64,000 bases of DNA from JAHDFB01 sp965658745 (GCA_965658745.1 CBFHTK010000011.1:1-64000), one strand, 5' to 3'; shown: positions 9,147 to 18,399, numbered from the stretch's first letter. Numbers and translations: made by a program. Notes: a model not told the origin generated them from the letters alone.

Positions 9147-9617
9147 AATGAAATACTTGATTGAGCTACAAACATAACTTGTATCCAGCACTTCAACAAG
9201 GTGGAAACGAAACTACCACACTGGAATAGCAATTTCAAGAATTTGCCAGTGAGCGAAAAGAACGTCAAGAATTTCGCTATTTTTGTATGTGAGACTGAGC
9301 GAAAGCTGAAAAATACGTATAAAACTTCATGTAGAGGATTAACCGTATTTAACCGTTATAAACGACTAGAGGTGCAGTTTTGAATGAAAAATTGAGTTTT
9401 TCCGCACCTAAAGGTGCAAATTAGTGTCGGTTACAAGTCAGTTGCAGGTCATGAAATTAAAATATAAATGTATTAGGCTAAAACTGTTCTTTAATAAGAA
9501 GAGAAAGTGGGAATATTAATTTCTTTTTTAATCTTTTATTCCTGTCCAGATTCACAAATTAGAACGAGAAAAAAATAGCAAGATTTATAGCCTAAAATAG
9601 TATTTTACGCATCCCTT
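9147..9617. other. Divergent regulatory gap between pepP and an AraC-type gene
   Basis: No credible gene is visible. The most obvious structure is the palindrome at 9404-9417. AT-rich sequence with short T-tracts precedes the AraC-type regulator at 9618. Confidence 0.4.
9404..9417. promoter_or_regulatory. GCACCT-AA-AGGTGC palindrome, possible operator
   Basis: This is a perfect 6+6 palindrome with a two-base centre, about 200 bases before the AraC-type gene. A further AGGTGCA copy lies at 9370-9376. It may be a protein binding site, but no regulator can be assigned from sequence. Confidence 0.35.
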
Positions 9618-10739
9618 ATGATAGAGACGTTATATGCCTTCTTAAAGCCTTTATATGTTATCACATCTTTTCAGACAGGCTTCTTCTGCTTGTTCATTTT
9701 TACTACGAGCGCAAAAAAGGACTATCACAATTGGCTGTCAGCACTATTATTTACACTCTGTGTCACTTTAACCTTTTTTACACTAAAGTGGCATTATGGA
9801 ATCATTGTAGATACCTTATTATTTAGGTTTTTGACAGTTGTAGTTGAGTACGCTATAAGCCCTTTGTTCTATATGTTTATTGTGAAAGCAACACAACAGA
9901 AAATTCAATATAACGCTAAGTCATTCCTTTTGTTGATCCCTTTTATCATTGGACTTGTGTTCTTGTTTCTGCCTCAACACCTATGGGATACATACGGGAT
10001 GCAGTTTCACACATTTCTTGGTATCAATTTTTACAGCCATGCTACCATTTTCTTTGTTTTAGCATATCGGAGATACAAGAATTACCAGGTTGAAATCAAG
10101 AACCATGTGACACAGAATTATTTATTGGAAGTAAATGTCATTCGGCTTATGTTAAAGGCATTTATCTTTATACTCGTGCTAGGATTCTCGGGAAATATTA
10201 TTCGAATTCTATTCGACTTTAAGCCTACGATTCTGAACCCCTTCCTCGAGTTCATCACTCTTTCCTCAGTCAACATATTCTTGTTTTTAGGCTTAAAGCT
10301 TCCAGTAGAATTATCTGGAATAAATTTGGGAGATGCCGCTTATCAGAATATTTCGGAAGTCAAAAAAAGGTATAAGAATTCTACCCTATCAAAGGAGCAC
10401 AAAAATGACATTTCAGAGAAGTTAGACAGATTGGTCATTGACCAAAAATATTATCAAACGCCTAATCTTACGATTAAACACTTATCACAAAAGCTTGACA
10501 TTCATTCCAAATTCCTATCTCAAGTGATTAATGAAATACATAATCAGAACTTTTGTGATTACATCAATACATTAAGAATTGAGGAAGCTAAATCTTTGCT
10601 AAAAGATAAGGAAACGGATTACAAAACAATTTTGGAAGTTTGCTATAAGGTCGGCTTTAACTCTAAATCCACCTTCAATGCAGTTTTTAAAAAACAGACA
10701 GGACTTACTCCCACAGCATTTAGAAATACTGATAAATAG
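9618..10739 (+). CDS. AraC-family regulator with a membrane sensor domain
   Basis: The 373-residue protein has about six or seven hydrophobic segments in residues 1-230 and a cytoplasmic C-terminal AraC/XylS DNA-binding domain (about 275-373). The first helix-turn-helix is around LDIHSKFLSQVINE and the second around ILEVCYKVGFNSKSTFNAVFKKQTGLTP, which is a typical AraC ending. Such membrane-tethered AraC proteins are common in Bacteroidota, where they sense envelope or extracellular signals. It lies 225 bases upstream of a surface beta-glucanase in the same direction, so control of polysaccharide use is a reasonable inference, not shown. Confidence 0.85.
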   Translation: MIETLYAFLKPLYVITSFQTGFFCLFIFTTSAKKDYHNWLSALLFTLCVTLTFFTLKWHYGIIVDTLLFRFLTVVVEYAISPLFYMFIVKATQQKIQYNAKSFLLLIPFIIGLVFLFLPQHLWDTYGMQFHTFLGINFYSHATIFFVLAYRRYKNYQVEIKNHVTQNYLLEVNVIRLMLKAFIFILVLGFSGNIIRILFDFKPTILNPFLEFITLSSVNIFLFLGLKLPVELSGINLGDAAYQNISEVKKRYKNSTLSKEHKNDISEKLDRLVIDQKYYQTPNLTIKHLSQKLDIHSKFLSQVINEIHNQNFCDYINTLRIEEAKSLLKDKETDYKTILEVCYKVGFNSKSTFNAVFKKQTGLTPTAFRNTDK

Positions 10740-10964
10740 CTATCCGCTCAAAAAAAAGCCTAAGAAGCTGTAATTATTACAAAAAAACAGTCCAAATTCA
10801 CGGTCTTGGACGACATTTTTTCTCTTGTACTCCTTATTTGCTAAATAATTTGGCTGGTAACTACTCGAATGGTTTACAGCTAATGAAATTTTACATCTAA
10901 AGGGATTAGCTATTGACAATTGGAATATTGATTCCTTTTTAATTTTTAATCAAAAATTTTAATT

Positions 10965-12344
10965 ATGAAAAAGTGTTTGTTATTTGCTTTACTTATTGTG
11001 ACAATTATTGCTTGTAATGACGATGATGATTTACCTGCTCCAACTACAGGATATGAAGGATATACCTTAATCTGGAGTGATGAATTTGATGCATCTACAA
11101 TCAATAATTTAAATTGGACCTACGAACTTGGAGATGGAACTGATTATGGACTTCCTCCTGGCTGGGGAAATGATGAGTTACAAATCTATACTGATGCTGC
11201 TGCAAATTCTTATATTGAAACAGATGCTGATGATGTTTCTGCCTTGGTAATATCTGCTAATGAAGATTCCCCTGGAAATTATACTTCGGCCAAACTTACA
11301 ACACAAGGATTACAAAGTTTTAGATATGGAAGAATAGAGGCAAGAATGAAAATGCCTTTTGGTGAAGGTATGTGGCCAGCGTTCTGGATGTTGGGCGATA
11401 ATATTACAGATGTAGATTGGCCAGGTTGTGGTGAAATTGACATTATGGAAATGGTTGGTTTTGAGCCTAATACCGTTCATGGTACAGTCCATTATACTAC
11501 TTCTGAAAATCTACACAATAGTATTGGTGACTCAGATATGATTCCATCTGGAAACCTAAGTGATGCTTACCATGATTATAGAATAGACTGGACACCTACA
11601 GAGTTGATATTTAGTCTTGATGAAATGCCTTATCATACCGTAACTTTAGAAAGCGATATGAAAGAATTTCAAAGATCATTTTATTTAATTTTAAATATTG
11701 CTGTCGGTGGTAGTTGGCCGGGCTCTCCCGATGCTACAACAAGCTTCCCTCAAAAAATGTATGTCGATTATATTCGTGCCTACAGCAAAGATGATTTTAC
11801 AGCTCCCGCAGCTCCTGTACTTGATATTGATGAAGAAACTATTGGTGTTATCACCCCACCTGATCAGGCTCAGCATGCTTTTAACAGTACCTTTGGACAA
11901 TTTCCAGAAATCGGTTTAAAATCTTTTGGTGGTGGAGGTGAGCCTGTTATCTCAAGTTCAGAAATGGCAATTGAAGGTGATAGCGCATTATTATTTAGCT
12001 ACCCTGGAGGTAATTGGGGAGGTGGCTGGTTTGAAATGGATACGCCTGTTGATATGAGTGCCTTTGCAAATGGTAACCTTGTTTTTTCAATTCAACAATC
12101 TGGAGCATTAGCGGATGTAGAAGTTAAACTCGAAGCGGTTAGCAACTCTGCTGCTGTCTTTTTAATAGATTATACACCCACTCCTGTTGCTAGTGATTAT
12201 GTACAATATACTATTCCCATATCAGATTTTAGTGGACTAGATCTTAGTGCAATCAAAATCCCATTTGCTTTCTGGAACCCAACAGATTCAAGTGGAGAAT
12301 TTCCAGCTGTAGATGTTTTTATAGATAATATTTACTGGGAATAA
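10965..12344 (+). CDS. Surface lipoprotein beta-glucanase, glycoside hydrolase family 16
   Basis: This 459-residue glucanase (laminarinase/lichenase type) cuts beta-1,3 or mixed-linkage glucans. A lipoprotein signal ends at Cys17 (IIAC), followed by N-D-D-D-D. Acidic residues after the Cys resemble the surface export signal of Bacteroidota lipoproteins. The GH16 domain covers about 30-275, with the catalytic ExDxxE motif at E157, D159 and E162 (EIDIME). Residues about 300-459 form a separate beta-rich module, probably carbohydrate-binding (ends VFIDNIYWE). No SusC/SusD pair lies next to it. A membrane AraC-type regulator precedes it, and an IS110 remnant follows after a large hairpin. Confidence 0.93.
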   Translation: MKKCLLFALLIVTIIACNDDDDLPAPTTGYEGYTLIWSDEFDASTINNLNWTYELGDGTDYGLPPGWGNDELQIYTDAAANSYIETDADDVSALVISANEDSPGNYTSAKLTTQGLQSFRYGRIEARMKMPFGEGMWPAFWMLGDNITDVDWPGCGEIDIMEMVGFEPNTVHGTVHYTTSENLHNSIGDSDMIPSGNLSDAYHDYRIDWTPTELIFSLDEMPYHTVTLESDMKEFQRSFYLILNIAVGGSWPGSPDATTSFPQKMYVDYIRAYSKDDFTAPAAPVLDIDEETIGVITPPDQAQHAFNSTFGQFPEIGLKSFGGGGEPVISSSEMAIEGDSALLFSYPGGNWGGGWFEMDTPVDMSAFANGNLVFSIQQSGALADVEVKLEAVSNSAAVFLIDYTPTPVASDYVQYTIPISDFSGLDLSAIKIPFAFWNPTDSSGEFPAVDVFIDNIYWE

Positions 12345-12408
12345 ATATTGAATTGGTGAAAGGAGAATAATAAAGGTTTCTTGTTAAAGATAAAGAAACA
12401 CGACCTAC

Positions 12409-12468
12409 AACAATGCATAGCCGTCAACCTGCCCTAAACGGGCAGCCTGCGGCTATGCTAACCGTTGT
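12409..12468. repeat. Nested GC-rich hairpin between GH16 and the IS110 remnant
   Basis: The outer arm is ACAAC (12409-12413) with GTTGT (12464-12468). The main arm is GCATAGCCG (12415-12423) with CGGCTATGC (12450-12458), and the inner arm CTGCCC (12429-12434) with GGGCAG (12440-12445). All are perfect. It is far more GC-rich than its surroundings and ends in ACCGTTGTGC, resembling the end of the hairpin at 13980-14077. This looks like a dispersed, attC-like or REP-like element. It lacks the RYYYAAC/GTTRRRY core sites of integron attC. Confidence 0.7.
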
Positions 12469-12568
12469 GCTTCATTCCCCAGATTCGGCCGGCCAAAATT
12501 TCAAGTAAAAAATAGAAATTTTTCCTCGGCAAATTAATTTCCCTTGCTAACGATGATACAATGATCGT

Positions 12569-12799
12569 ATCTTTAGATCGGCTCTATCTGAGACCGGTTT
12601 TTTAAATGGTATCTCTGTCTGCCAGCTGGTGGACAAGTCCCAGCGTCATTCTGGTACGAGAAGTAAAAAGTCCCTAATTCCGAGTTAGGGACAGTTGATA
12701 AATTTCAATGGTGGCCCGTCATAGACAGAGGACCCCGATCAGAATAATTTTCAATTATAAAGATACTTCTTGTTAGAGCCTTTTTTATGATCTAAATCT
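12569..12799 (+). ncRNA. Structured leader of the IS110 element, candidate bridge RNA
   Basis: IS110 elements carry a bridge RNA in the non-coding end just before the transposase. Here the 230 bases before the transposase start contain a terminator-like hairpin with T6 (about 12580-12603) and a perfect 8-bp stem GTCCCTAA (12670-12677) with TTAGGGAC (12685-12692). Placement fits the family, but boundaries and guide loops cannot be defined without a fold and an intact relative. Confidence 0.35.
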
Positions 12800-12806
12800 A
12801 TAAAAA

Positions 12807-13758
12807 ATGGAAAACAAGAAAATTTCTATGCAAGTTGTAAATCCTCACTCTGCAGGAATCGATGTGGGTAGTCGGAGTCATTTTGTTGCGATTGGACAGG
12901 GTGACAAAGATGTGAAGGAGTTTGGGGTGTATGCCGTTGACTTAGCCGAAATGGCAAAGTGGCTTCATACCAATGGCATCATCACCGTAGCCATGGAATC
13001 TACAGGTCAATACTGGCAGAATCTATTTGTAGCACTTATGAATTCTGGATTGGAAGTGATTCTGACCAATGGAAAGTTTACCAAAAACATCAACAGAAAG
13101 AAGACTGATGTGATGGATTGCCAGTGGATACAAAAGATGCATTCTTTAGGCCTATTGCCATCCAGTTTCTTACCTGATGAGACTACTGAAAAGCTACGTA
13201 CTCTTTGTCGACATAGGGCGAAGATGATAGCACAAAAAGCTGATACATCACATAAGATGCAGAAGTACCTCAAGTGGCTGAATTTTAGATTGGATGTCGT
13301 TGTTCGTGACGTGACAGGGTTGACGGGAATCAAGATCATAGATGCCATATGCTGTGGAGATCTCAATCCTGAATCATTGGCAAAGCACAGGCACTATAAT
13401 TGCAGAAAATCCGAAGAGGAAATTGCAAAGGCTCTAATTTCAAATGAGCGAAGAGATTATCTATTCGGTCTCAAGCAAGAGTACCGACGATATAGATTTT
13501 ATAAAGAAATGATAGAGGAATGCGATAAAGAAATAGCAGAATTCCTTCAAAATTTCATTGATACAAAGCTAGATGTTGTAGATGACTTGCCAAGCAAGAA
13601 ACCATATAAGAGACAAAATAAGAATAGCATAAAAGGAGTGGATCTGAATGTCATCGCATACCAGTATTTTGATGGTGTGGACCTTCTTGCTATACCAGGT
13701 GTGAGCCACAGCACTGTACTCACATTCATGAGTGAGATCGGCCCAGAAGGCCTTAGGA
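12807..13758 (+). pseudogene. IS110-family transposase, truncated at the C-terminus
   Basis: The RuvC-like DEDD domain is complete: D19 in GIDVG, E64 in MESTGQ, D101 and D104 in KKTDVMD. A coiled region follows, and the C-terminal transposase_20 domain begins at LLAIPGVSHSTVLTFMSEIG. Similarity stops near codon 317. The open frame runs on to 13817 only through unrelated sequence, which in another frame is the end of an outer-membrane protein. The domain with the catalytic serine and the right end of the element are missing, so it should be inactive. This IS110 was cut at its 3' side by deletion or recombination. Confidence 0.85.
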
Positions 13759-13935
13759 ATAAAAGTAGAATATTCTCATTTATTTGGTTACCGACCGAAT
13801 ATGATTCTAGAAGGTGACTATTACATCAATGGTGTATTTCAAGAAAGGGCAATAAGTTATACTGATACATCTGGGTTTAATTTGATGCTGGGATTAACGT
13901 ATGACTTTATTTGGAAAAAGAGAGTCAGCAAGTAA
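13759..13935 (+). pseudogene. C-terminal fragment of an outer-membrane beta-barrel protein
   Basis: From about 13759, in a frame shifted from the transposase, the sequence reads LGIKVEYSHLFGYRPNMI and on to GFNLMLGLTYDFIWKKRVSK, then stop. Alternating hydrophobic residues and the final GLTYDF-type strand are typical of the last strands of a Bacteroidota porin-like protein. About 58 codons survive. The start and most of the barrel are gone, replaced by the IS110 remnant. No matching 5' part is visible in the window. Confidence 0.6.
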
Positions 13936-13979
13936 GCAGGATGCAACACGGTCTTGTTTAGACAAAACGAGAACGACTG

Positions 13980-14077
13980 GACAGCTTGTTCATGAGTAAC
14001 CGATGATAACAAGCGATGAAGACGGAACCCCGACCTATCGGTGCGGGGCTCCGCTTATCGCCAGACCGTTAGCTGTC
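13980..14077. repeat. Nested GC-rich hairpin after the IS110/OMP remnant
   Basis: The arms are GACAGCT (13980-13986) with AGCTGTC (14071-14077), GATAAcaAGCG (14005-14015) with CGCTTATC (14052-14059, two-base bulge), GAACCCCG (14025-14032) with CGGGGCTC (14044-14051, one mismatch) and ACC (14033-14035) with GGT (14040-14042). It ends ACCGTTAGCTGTC, similar to ACCGTTGTGC in the hairpin at 12409-12468. The two bracket the remnant. The 71-codon frame over it is not a credible gene. Confidence 0.65.
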
Positions 14078-14307
14078 AGAAATCTGGCGAGTTCAAAACT
14101 GGGGAACAAATTACCAAACTTTCAGCTTTACTCAAAAAAAAATTGGCGATCTAATTTTTATAATGGAAAATTTAATTTCTTGAAAGTCTGTGCATGTGCC
14201 GTAGCTGTGTTTTTGTAGCTATGGACTTATGTACCTTCTTAGCTTCCGTTTTTTATTGCGTATTTGGATTATCAAGATAGAACTTTACATTCATTCTAGC
14301 TACCATA

Positions 14308-15735
14308 TTATTCTATAATCAATTTCTGACAAGAAGATTGTGTTTCTGTTTCAATCTTAAGAATGTAAATCCCACCTGACGAAAGATCAGCAACATTAAT
14401 CGTTTTTGAGCTCTCTGAAAAAGACAAGCCATTTAAACATGTACGGCCGTCAACACTCAATATCTCCCATTGATAATCTTCCTTTACGTTTTCAATAGTG
14501 ATTTGTAAATTAGCAGGATTAGGGTAAATGATTGGGTTAAATGTTTCGTTTATTGGAAAGAAATGCCCGACTAATTGTTCAATTCCAAATAACGCGGATT
14601 CCTGATATGTAAAAGTACCTCCCTCTGCAATCAGTTCTTCACTGTCAGTAAATATTTTCCAGAATCCTTCATCAGGATCAGCAAAACTGCAACAGATTCC
14701 ATCGCCAGCTGAATCATAAATATTGAAAGTATAACAGTCTCCCGGGGTTAAGGCTAAAAAAGTGTCAATAGGGGCAGAAAAATCAGGAAAACCAACATAA
14801 TCATCCCCACCAATAATTACTTCACCTATGGAATTTAAAATCTCCCACTCTGTCTCTTGTGGAAAGTTATCGAAGTATAATTGAAAATGAATTGAATCTG
14901 TTATATAAGTGGCACCCCCGCCTTCTATTTCAACTGAAATAGTATTATCCTGAAGATTTGAATCAATCATATTATTTGGATTTTCTAATACAACAGAAAT
15001 TTCAGGAGCAGAAACTCCTTCTATATTTATTGGTGGCAATGAAACATCTGTGAATTCATAAAGCACCAAATCACCATTCCAGTTGATTTCGCTTTGTAAA
15101 TTTCCGTTCAAGTAAGTTTTAATCTCAACTGAAGTAAGACTTTGTTGCCCCATATTCATCAATGTAATGTTTGGAGTTGTTTCATTTGAACAAATCATAG
15201 TAGTACTATTATAATCAAATATCCTTGCATCAACGACCGAGTTTCCAGCTGATGCACATGTTCCGATACCGTCGGTAAGTATTGATTCGATTTCATTTGG
15301 CCCACCTGAATATTCGAGGTAGGTTCTATCAGGACAAACGATAAAGTAAGTAGGATAATATTCAATGCCATATATATCCGGAACGTCACCTGTTGTATTA
15401 ATTTGAGGATTATTGCAATTCCAATCAACAGCATAATCTATTACTTCCTGATCAGTAGAAGTATCGTCGGCTTCTATTCCGAGGATCATCACTTCATTTG
15501 TTCCGTTAAGGCCAAGCGTTTCCCAAACGGCTTCAACACCAGCAGCATTTTGTTGACACGGACCGCACCATACTGCATAGAAATCCAGAACAACTGATTT
15601 GCCTTGATCCAGATATTCGTACAGTTCGTGGGTCTCACCATCAATGTCAGTTAAGATGAAATTTGGAGCGACTTCTTGTGCATTGATCCATTGAACCTGA
15701 AATATTATTAGAAGGATTTGTAATAGAATTTTCAT
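14308..15735 (-). CDS. Secreted thioredoxin-like protein with T9SS C-terminal sorting domain
   Basis: This 475-residue exported protein has a Sec signal peptide (1-19, ending INAQ) and a TlpA/ResA-like thioredoxin domain (about 20-160) with the active-site WCGPC (Cys57, Cys60). Its middle region is beta-rich and includes a SAGDGICC segment. A C-terminal type A sorting domain begins at IIYPNPA and ends SSGGIYILKIETE..LIIE. The sorting domain marks it as cargo of the type IX (PorSS) secretion system, so the disulfide-active domain would act outside the cell or on its surface. The role is unknown. It stands alone. Confidence 0.88.
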   Translation of the reverse strand: MKILLQILLIIFQVQWINAQEVAPNFILTDIDGETHELYEYLDQGKSVVLDFYAVWCGPCQQNAAGVEAVWETLGLNGTNEVMILGIEADDTSTDQEVIDYAVDWNCNNPQINTTGDVPDIYGIEYYPTYFIVCPDRTYLEYSGGPNEIESILTDGIGTCASAGNSVVDARIFDYNSTTMICSNETTPNITLMNMGQQSLTSVEIKTYLNGNLQSEINWNGDLVLYEFTDVSLPPINIEGVSAPEISVVLENPNNMIDSNLQDNTISVEIEGGGATYITDSIHFQLYFDNFPQETEWEILNSIGEVIIGGDDYVGFPDFSAPIDTFLALTPGDCYTFNIYDSAGDGICCSFADPDEGFWKIFTDSEELIAEGGTFTYQESALFGIEQLVGHFFPINETFNPIIYPNPANLQITIENVKEDYQWEILSVDGRTCLNGLSFSESSKTINVADLSSGGIYILKIETETQSSCQKLIIE

Positions 15736-16272
15736 AATATTTAGCTTTTATTTTTGTTAATTTTCACAATTAATTCTATAGTTATTTTTAACTTTTACCA
15801 TTATATAAAAATGTAATGTGCTTTAATATTCCGAGCTTAAGTCTTTCTTGTTTCGATTTGAATATTGATAGACAAATGACACCTTAATTTAAATTTGACC
15901 ATGAATTCTAATTTTTCGTTAGCCGAATAAATTAATTCCAGATCTTGTATTGTAGAATGTAAGGTAACTCAAATGTATGAGCAATTTCATATCAAATATA
16001 GAAGTATTATCTTAAGTTGTGTAGCATACAAAAGTAAGAGGGTTCCATTTTGAACAAAGCTATATTATTAGCAATTGAAGATATAATTTAATAAAATAGT
16101 AACCACAAGCCATGGACATTATTCATTTACTTTCAAATACTAAACACGAATCAAGAAATGGTCAGGGAGCTGGAACCAATTACAAAATTAATTCCAAAAC
16201 ATAAAAAGCTGCGATCTCGGAATACTTTGCTATCGCTTGCATTCCGAATATAGTAAACCCCTTATTTGCCAC
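15736..16272. other. Non-coding stretch
   Basis: This is AT-rich sequence without a supportable gene, upstream of the secreted thioredoxin gene and downstream of the lytic transglycosylase. A short inverted pair TCGGAAT/ATTCCGA lies near 16216-16249. The right edge is the terminator at 16273-16312. Confidence 0.4.
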
Positions 16273-16312
16273 CAAAAAAGCCCTTTCACAGCAAGTGTAA
16301 AAGGGCCTTTTT
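16273..16312 (-). terminator. Bidirectional terminator after the lytic transglycosylase
   Basis: AAAAAAGCCCTTTCAC and GTGTAAAAGGGCCTTTTTT pair (one bulge, one mismatch) across a five-base loop, with A- and T-runs at both ends. It lies 15 bases beyond the stop of the leftward lytic transglycosylase gene. Confidence 0.75.
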
Positions 16313-16327
16313 TATGTTTTGAGGATA

Positions 16328-17572
16328 CTATCTGTGTATCAAAATCCCGCTGGTAGAAATAGATTTTATGTCTTCAGGTCTTAAATGCTTAAGGGCTTTC
16401 ATATCTTTCAATGATTGTCTTTTTCCAAGTCTTACAACATTGAGTTGTGGTTGCCAGACCAATGTATTTGGTTTGATTGTGAGGTCACTTTTCAGTGGAT
16501 CTGTGACAACAAATTGTTCCATCAGGTCTAATTGAAGTAAGGGATCAATTGAAACTATACGAGTTGACTCAGCGATAATCGTTTCAGCAGGTAGCTCCAT
16601 CTCTTCTTCTTTAATGGACAACGCATCTTTCAAATAGAATACGAGGCTCAAATTCTCCATTTGTTGCGTATTATGCAAGTACTTCAGTAGATATGCTTCA
16701 GGCAAAATAAGCGAGTTACCTTTTATGCTAGATGGAATATATCCATAAGCATATGAAGGGTTGTGCTTTGCAATTTCTTTTACTGATATACCAGACAATT
16801 CTGCGATTTTCTTAAAACTCGTCTTATCATTGATATATGCTATTCCAAAAGATTTGTGCTCAGAAAAATCACGACCAGTTTTTTCTAGTCCAAGATCCTG
16901 AGAATATTGCATCACATACATGGTTGCAATCATCTTAGGCAGATACCTTCTCGTTTCTCTTGGCAAGAATCTTCTGATTTTCCAGTAATTTTTAACACCA
17001 CCAGCTCTTCTGATTGCCTTGTTGACGTTACCTGGACCACAATTGTATGCAGCTAGGGCAAGTGCCCAGTCATCATATCTATTGTATAGATCAGTAAGAT
17101 ACAATAATGCAGCTTGCGTGGATTTTGCGACATCTTTTCTTTCATCGTTAGAACCTACGACTTGCAGATCATACATTCTTGCAGTAGAACTCATGAATTG
17201 CCACAATCCGACAGCCCCGGCTTTCGATTTCACAGTTGGTCTCAATGCCGATTCAATAACAGAAAGATACTTCAATTCCTGCGGTAAGTTCTGCTCAGCA
17301 ATGATTCGTTCAAAAATCGGGAAATAGTAGTTTGCTCGATTTAGGATTACTTCACTACTTCTTCTTCCATTAGTTGTGTAGTCGAGAATCAGTCTTTTGA
17401 TTTCTTCGGAGTATTTTAGTTCAAAAATATCCGTCATACCAAGCACCTGCTGTTCGACTGCTGGGTCGTCTAACATGTCCATCATGGACCTGGGATCACG
17501 TCCCTCTAAGCTTGAATTTTGCAATACGATAAGTAGGCATATCGTCATGCAATAAGATAATATTTTGTTCAT
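16328..17572 (-). CDS. Membrane-bound lytic transglycosylase (MltD-like SLT domain)
   Basis: This 414-residue cell-wall enzyme cleaves the glycan strand of peptidoglycan between MurNAc and GlcNAc, leaving an anhydro end. An N-terminal signal peptide (MNKILSYCMTICLLIVL) exports it. The SLT domain (about 95-225) has the catalytic Glu in SVIESALRP, then AVGLWQFM, ALAAYNCGPGNVNKAI and RRYLPKMIA, all canonical family 1 motifs. A degenerate LysM-like or MltD-type region (FKKIAELSGISVKEIAKHNPS) follows. The C-terminal 110 residues are not recognised. It is a single gene with its own terminator. Confidence 0.92.
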   Translation of the reverse strand: MNKILSYCMTICLLIVLQNSSLEGRDPRSMMDMLDDPAVEQQVLGMTDIFELKYSEEIKRLILDYTTNGRRSSEVILNRANYYFPIFERIIAEQNLPQELKYLSVIESALRPTVKSKAGAVGLWQFMSSTARMYDLQVVGSNDERKDVAKSTQAALLYLTDLYNRYDDWALALAAYNCGPGNVNKAIRRAGGVKNYWKIRRFLPRETRRYLPKMIATMYVMQYSQDLGLEKTGRDFSEHKSFGIAYINDKTSFKKIAELSGISVKEIAKHNPSYAYGYIPSSIKGNSLILPEAYLLKYLHNTQQMENLSLVFYLKDALSIKEEEMELPAETIIAESTRIVSIDPLLQLDLMEQFVVTDPLKSDLTIKPNTLVWQPQLNVVRLGKRQSLKDMKALKHLRPEDIKSISTSGILIHR

Positions 17573-17928
17573 TGGGTTTATGCTTTATAAATCAGTGTTG
17601 GGGTCTGATATATTCAAAATTTATTGTATTATTGCTCTGTATATCCAGAATTTTATTTTTTAAATCTAAAAAATACATTCCATTTATATTTTGCGAACGC
17701 AAAGTTACACTAATTTTTATAGACTGTCAAGCTATTATAAATTATGAATCTTCGCTAAGTATAATTCTCTGATATGTATTAGTTTGTGCAATAATCAAGC
17801 CAAAAATGATTTCTGACTTTTTTAGCATGTGAATCCTGCTAACTATATGATTTGATATAGGTATAGCATTAATGCTTTTTCATTGTTATTTGTTGTTTTA
17901 CATCTTGTTAAAAAAATGCAAATGTTCT

Positions 17929-18098
17929 AACCCACATTAAGCATTAGATAATCTATTCCGACCAAAAACGTCTGCAAAATAAGGCGCAAGCTGCATTTTG
18001 CTTACTCACCATAGTGGTGACTATTGCTCCTTCGCAAAATCCCTTATTTTATTGACCTTTTAGCTCTCATTACAAAGATCTAATGCATAATGCGGGTT
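17929..18098. mobile_element. Palindromic MITE-like element, 170 bp
   Basis: The ends are inverted repeats: AACCCACATTAAGCATTAGAT (17929-17949) pairs with 18078-18098 at 19 of 21 positions. Inside, AAAATAAGG pairs with CCTTATTTT, ATTTTGC with GCAAAAT, and the centre TCACCA-TAG-TGGTGA (18006-18020) is a perfect palindrome, so the whole unit can fold into one hairpin. TA flanks both ends, compatible with a TA target duplication. It is non-coding. A non-autonomous miniature transposon is the simplest reading. Confidence 0.65.
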
Positions 18099-18210
18099 TA
18101 ATATTCTTCTTGCGTGTTACTTGAATTTGGTTTCATGCACTCTTTAACGATGTTTTCTACTAGATAGTTTACAAGATATTGTCAGGAATTTGCACTGATA
18201 TTCTTGCGAA

Positions 18211-18330
18211 AGGAACCCAGAGGACAGCCTTTGGCTGGTCCGACCCAACAGGGGAGGACGGAGCAAAGCGGACTCCGGCGGACTCCGACCGTTTCACTAC
18301 TGAAGCTTACTTCAGTGGCGAAATGGATTC
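18211..18330. repeat. GC-rich structured island with tandem decamer
   Basis: It contains GCGGACTCCG twice in direct tandem (18268-18277, 18278-18287), CGGAG/CTCCG pairing, a CAGCC-TTT-GGCTG hairpin (18225-18237) and a 14-bp stem with two mismatches (18292-18305 with 18310-18323, loop CTTA). The composition contrasts with the AT-rich surroundings. It lies upstream of the likely ileS promoter, so it is probably not an ileS leader. Confidence 0.55.
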
Positions 18331-18399
18331 GCCCACAAACTATCAGTAGGACTCAGCCTGCTTAAATGAATGATAATTGCTCAGTTGTTGCTCAACTCG

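Noticed and set aside
12409..14077. Integron cassette with attC sites
   Set aside because: The hairpins lack RYYYAAC and GTTRRRY core sites and no integrase is present, so only an attC-like resemblance is stated.
14003..14218. 71-codon frame after the OMP fragment
   Set aside because: It runs through the nested hairpin repeat, so its sequence is set by the repeat, not by protein constraint.
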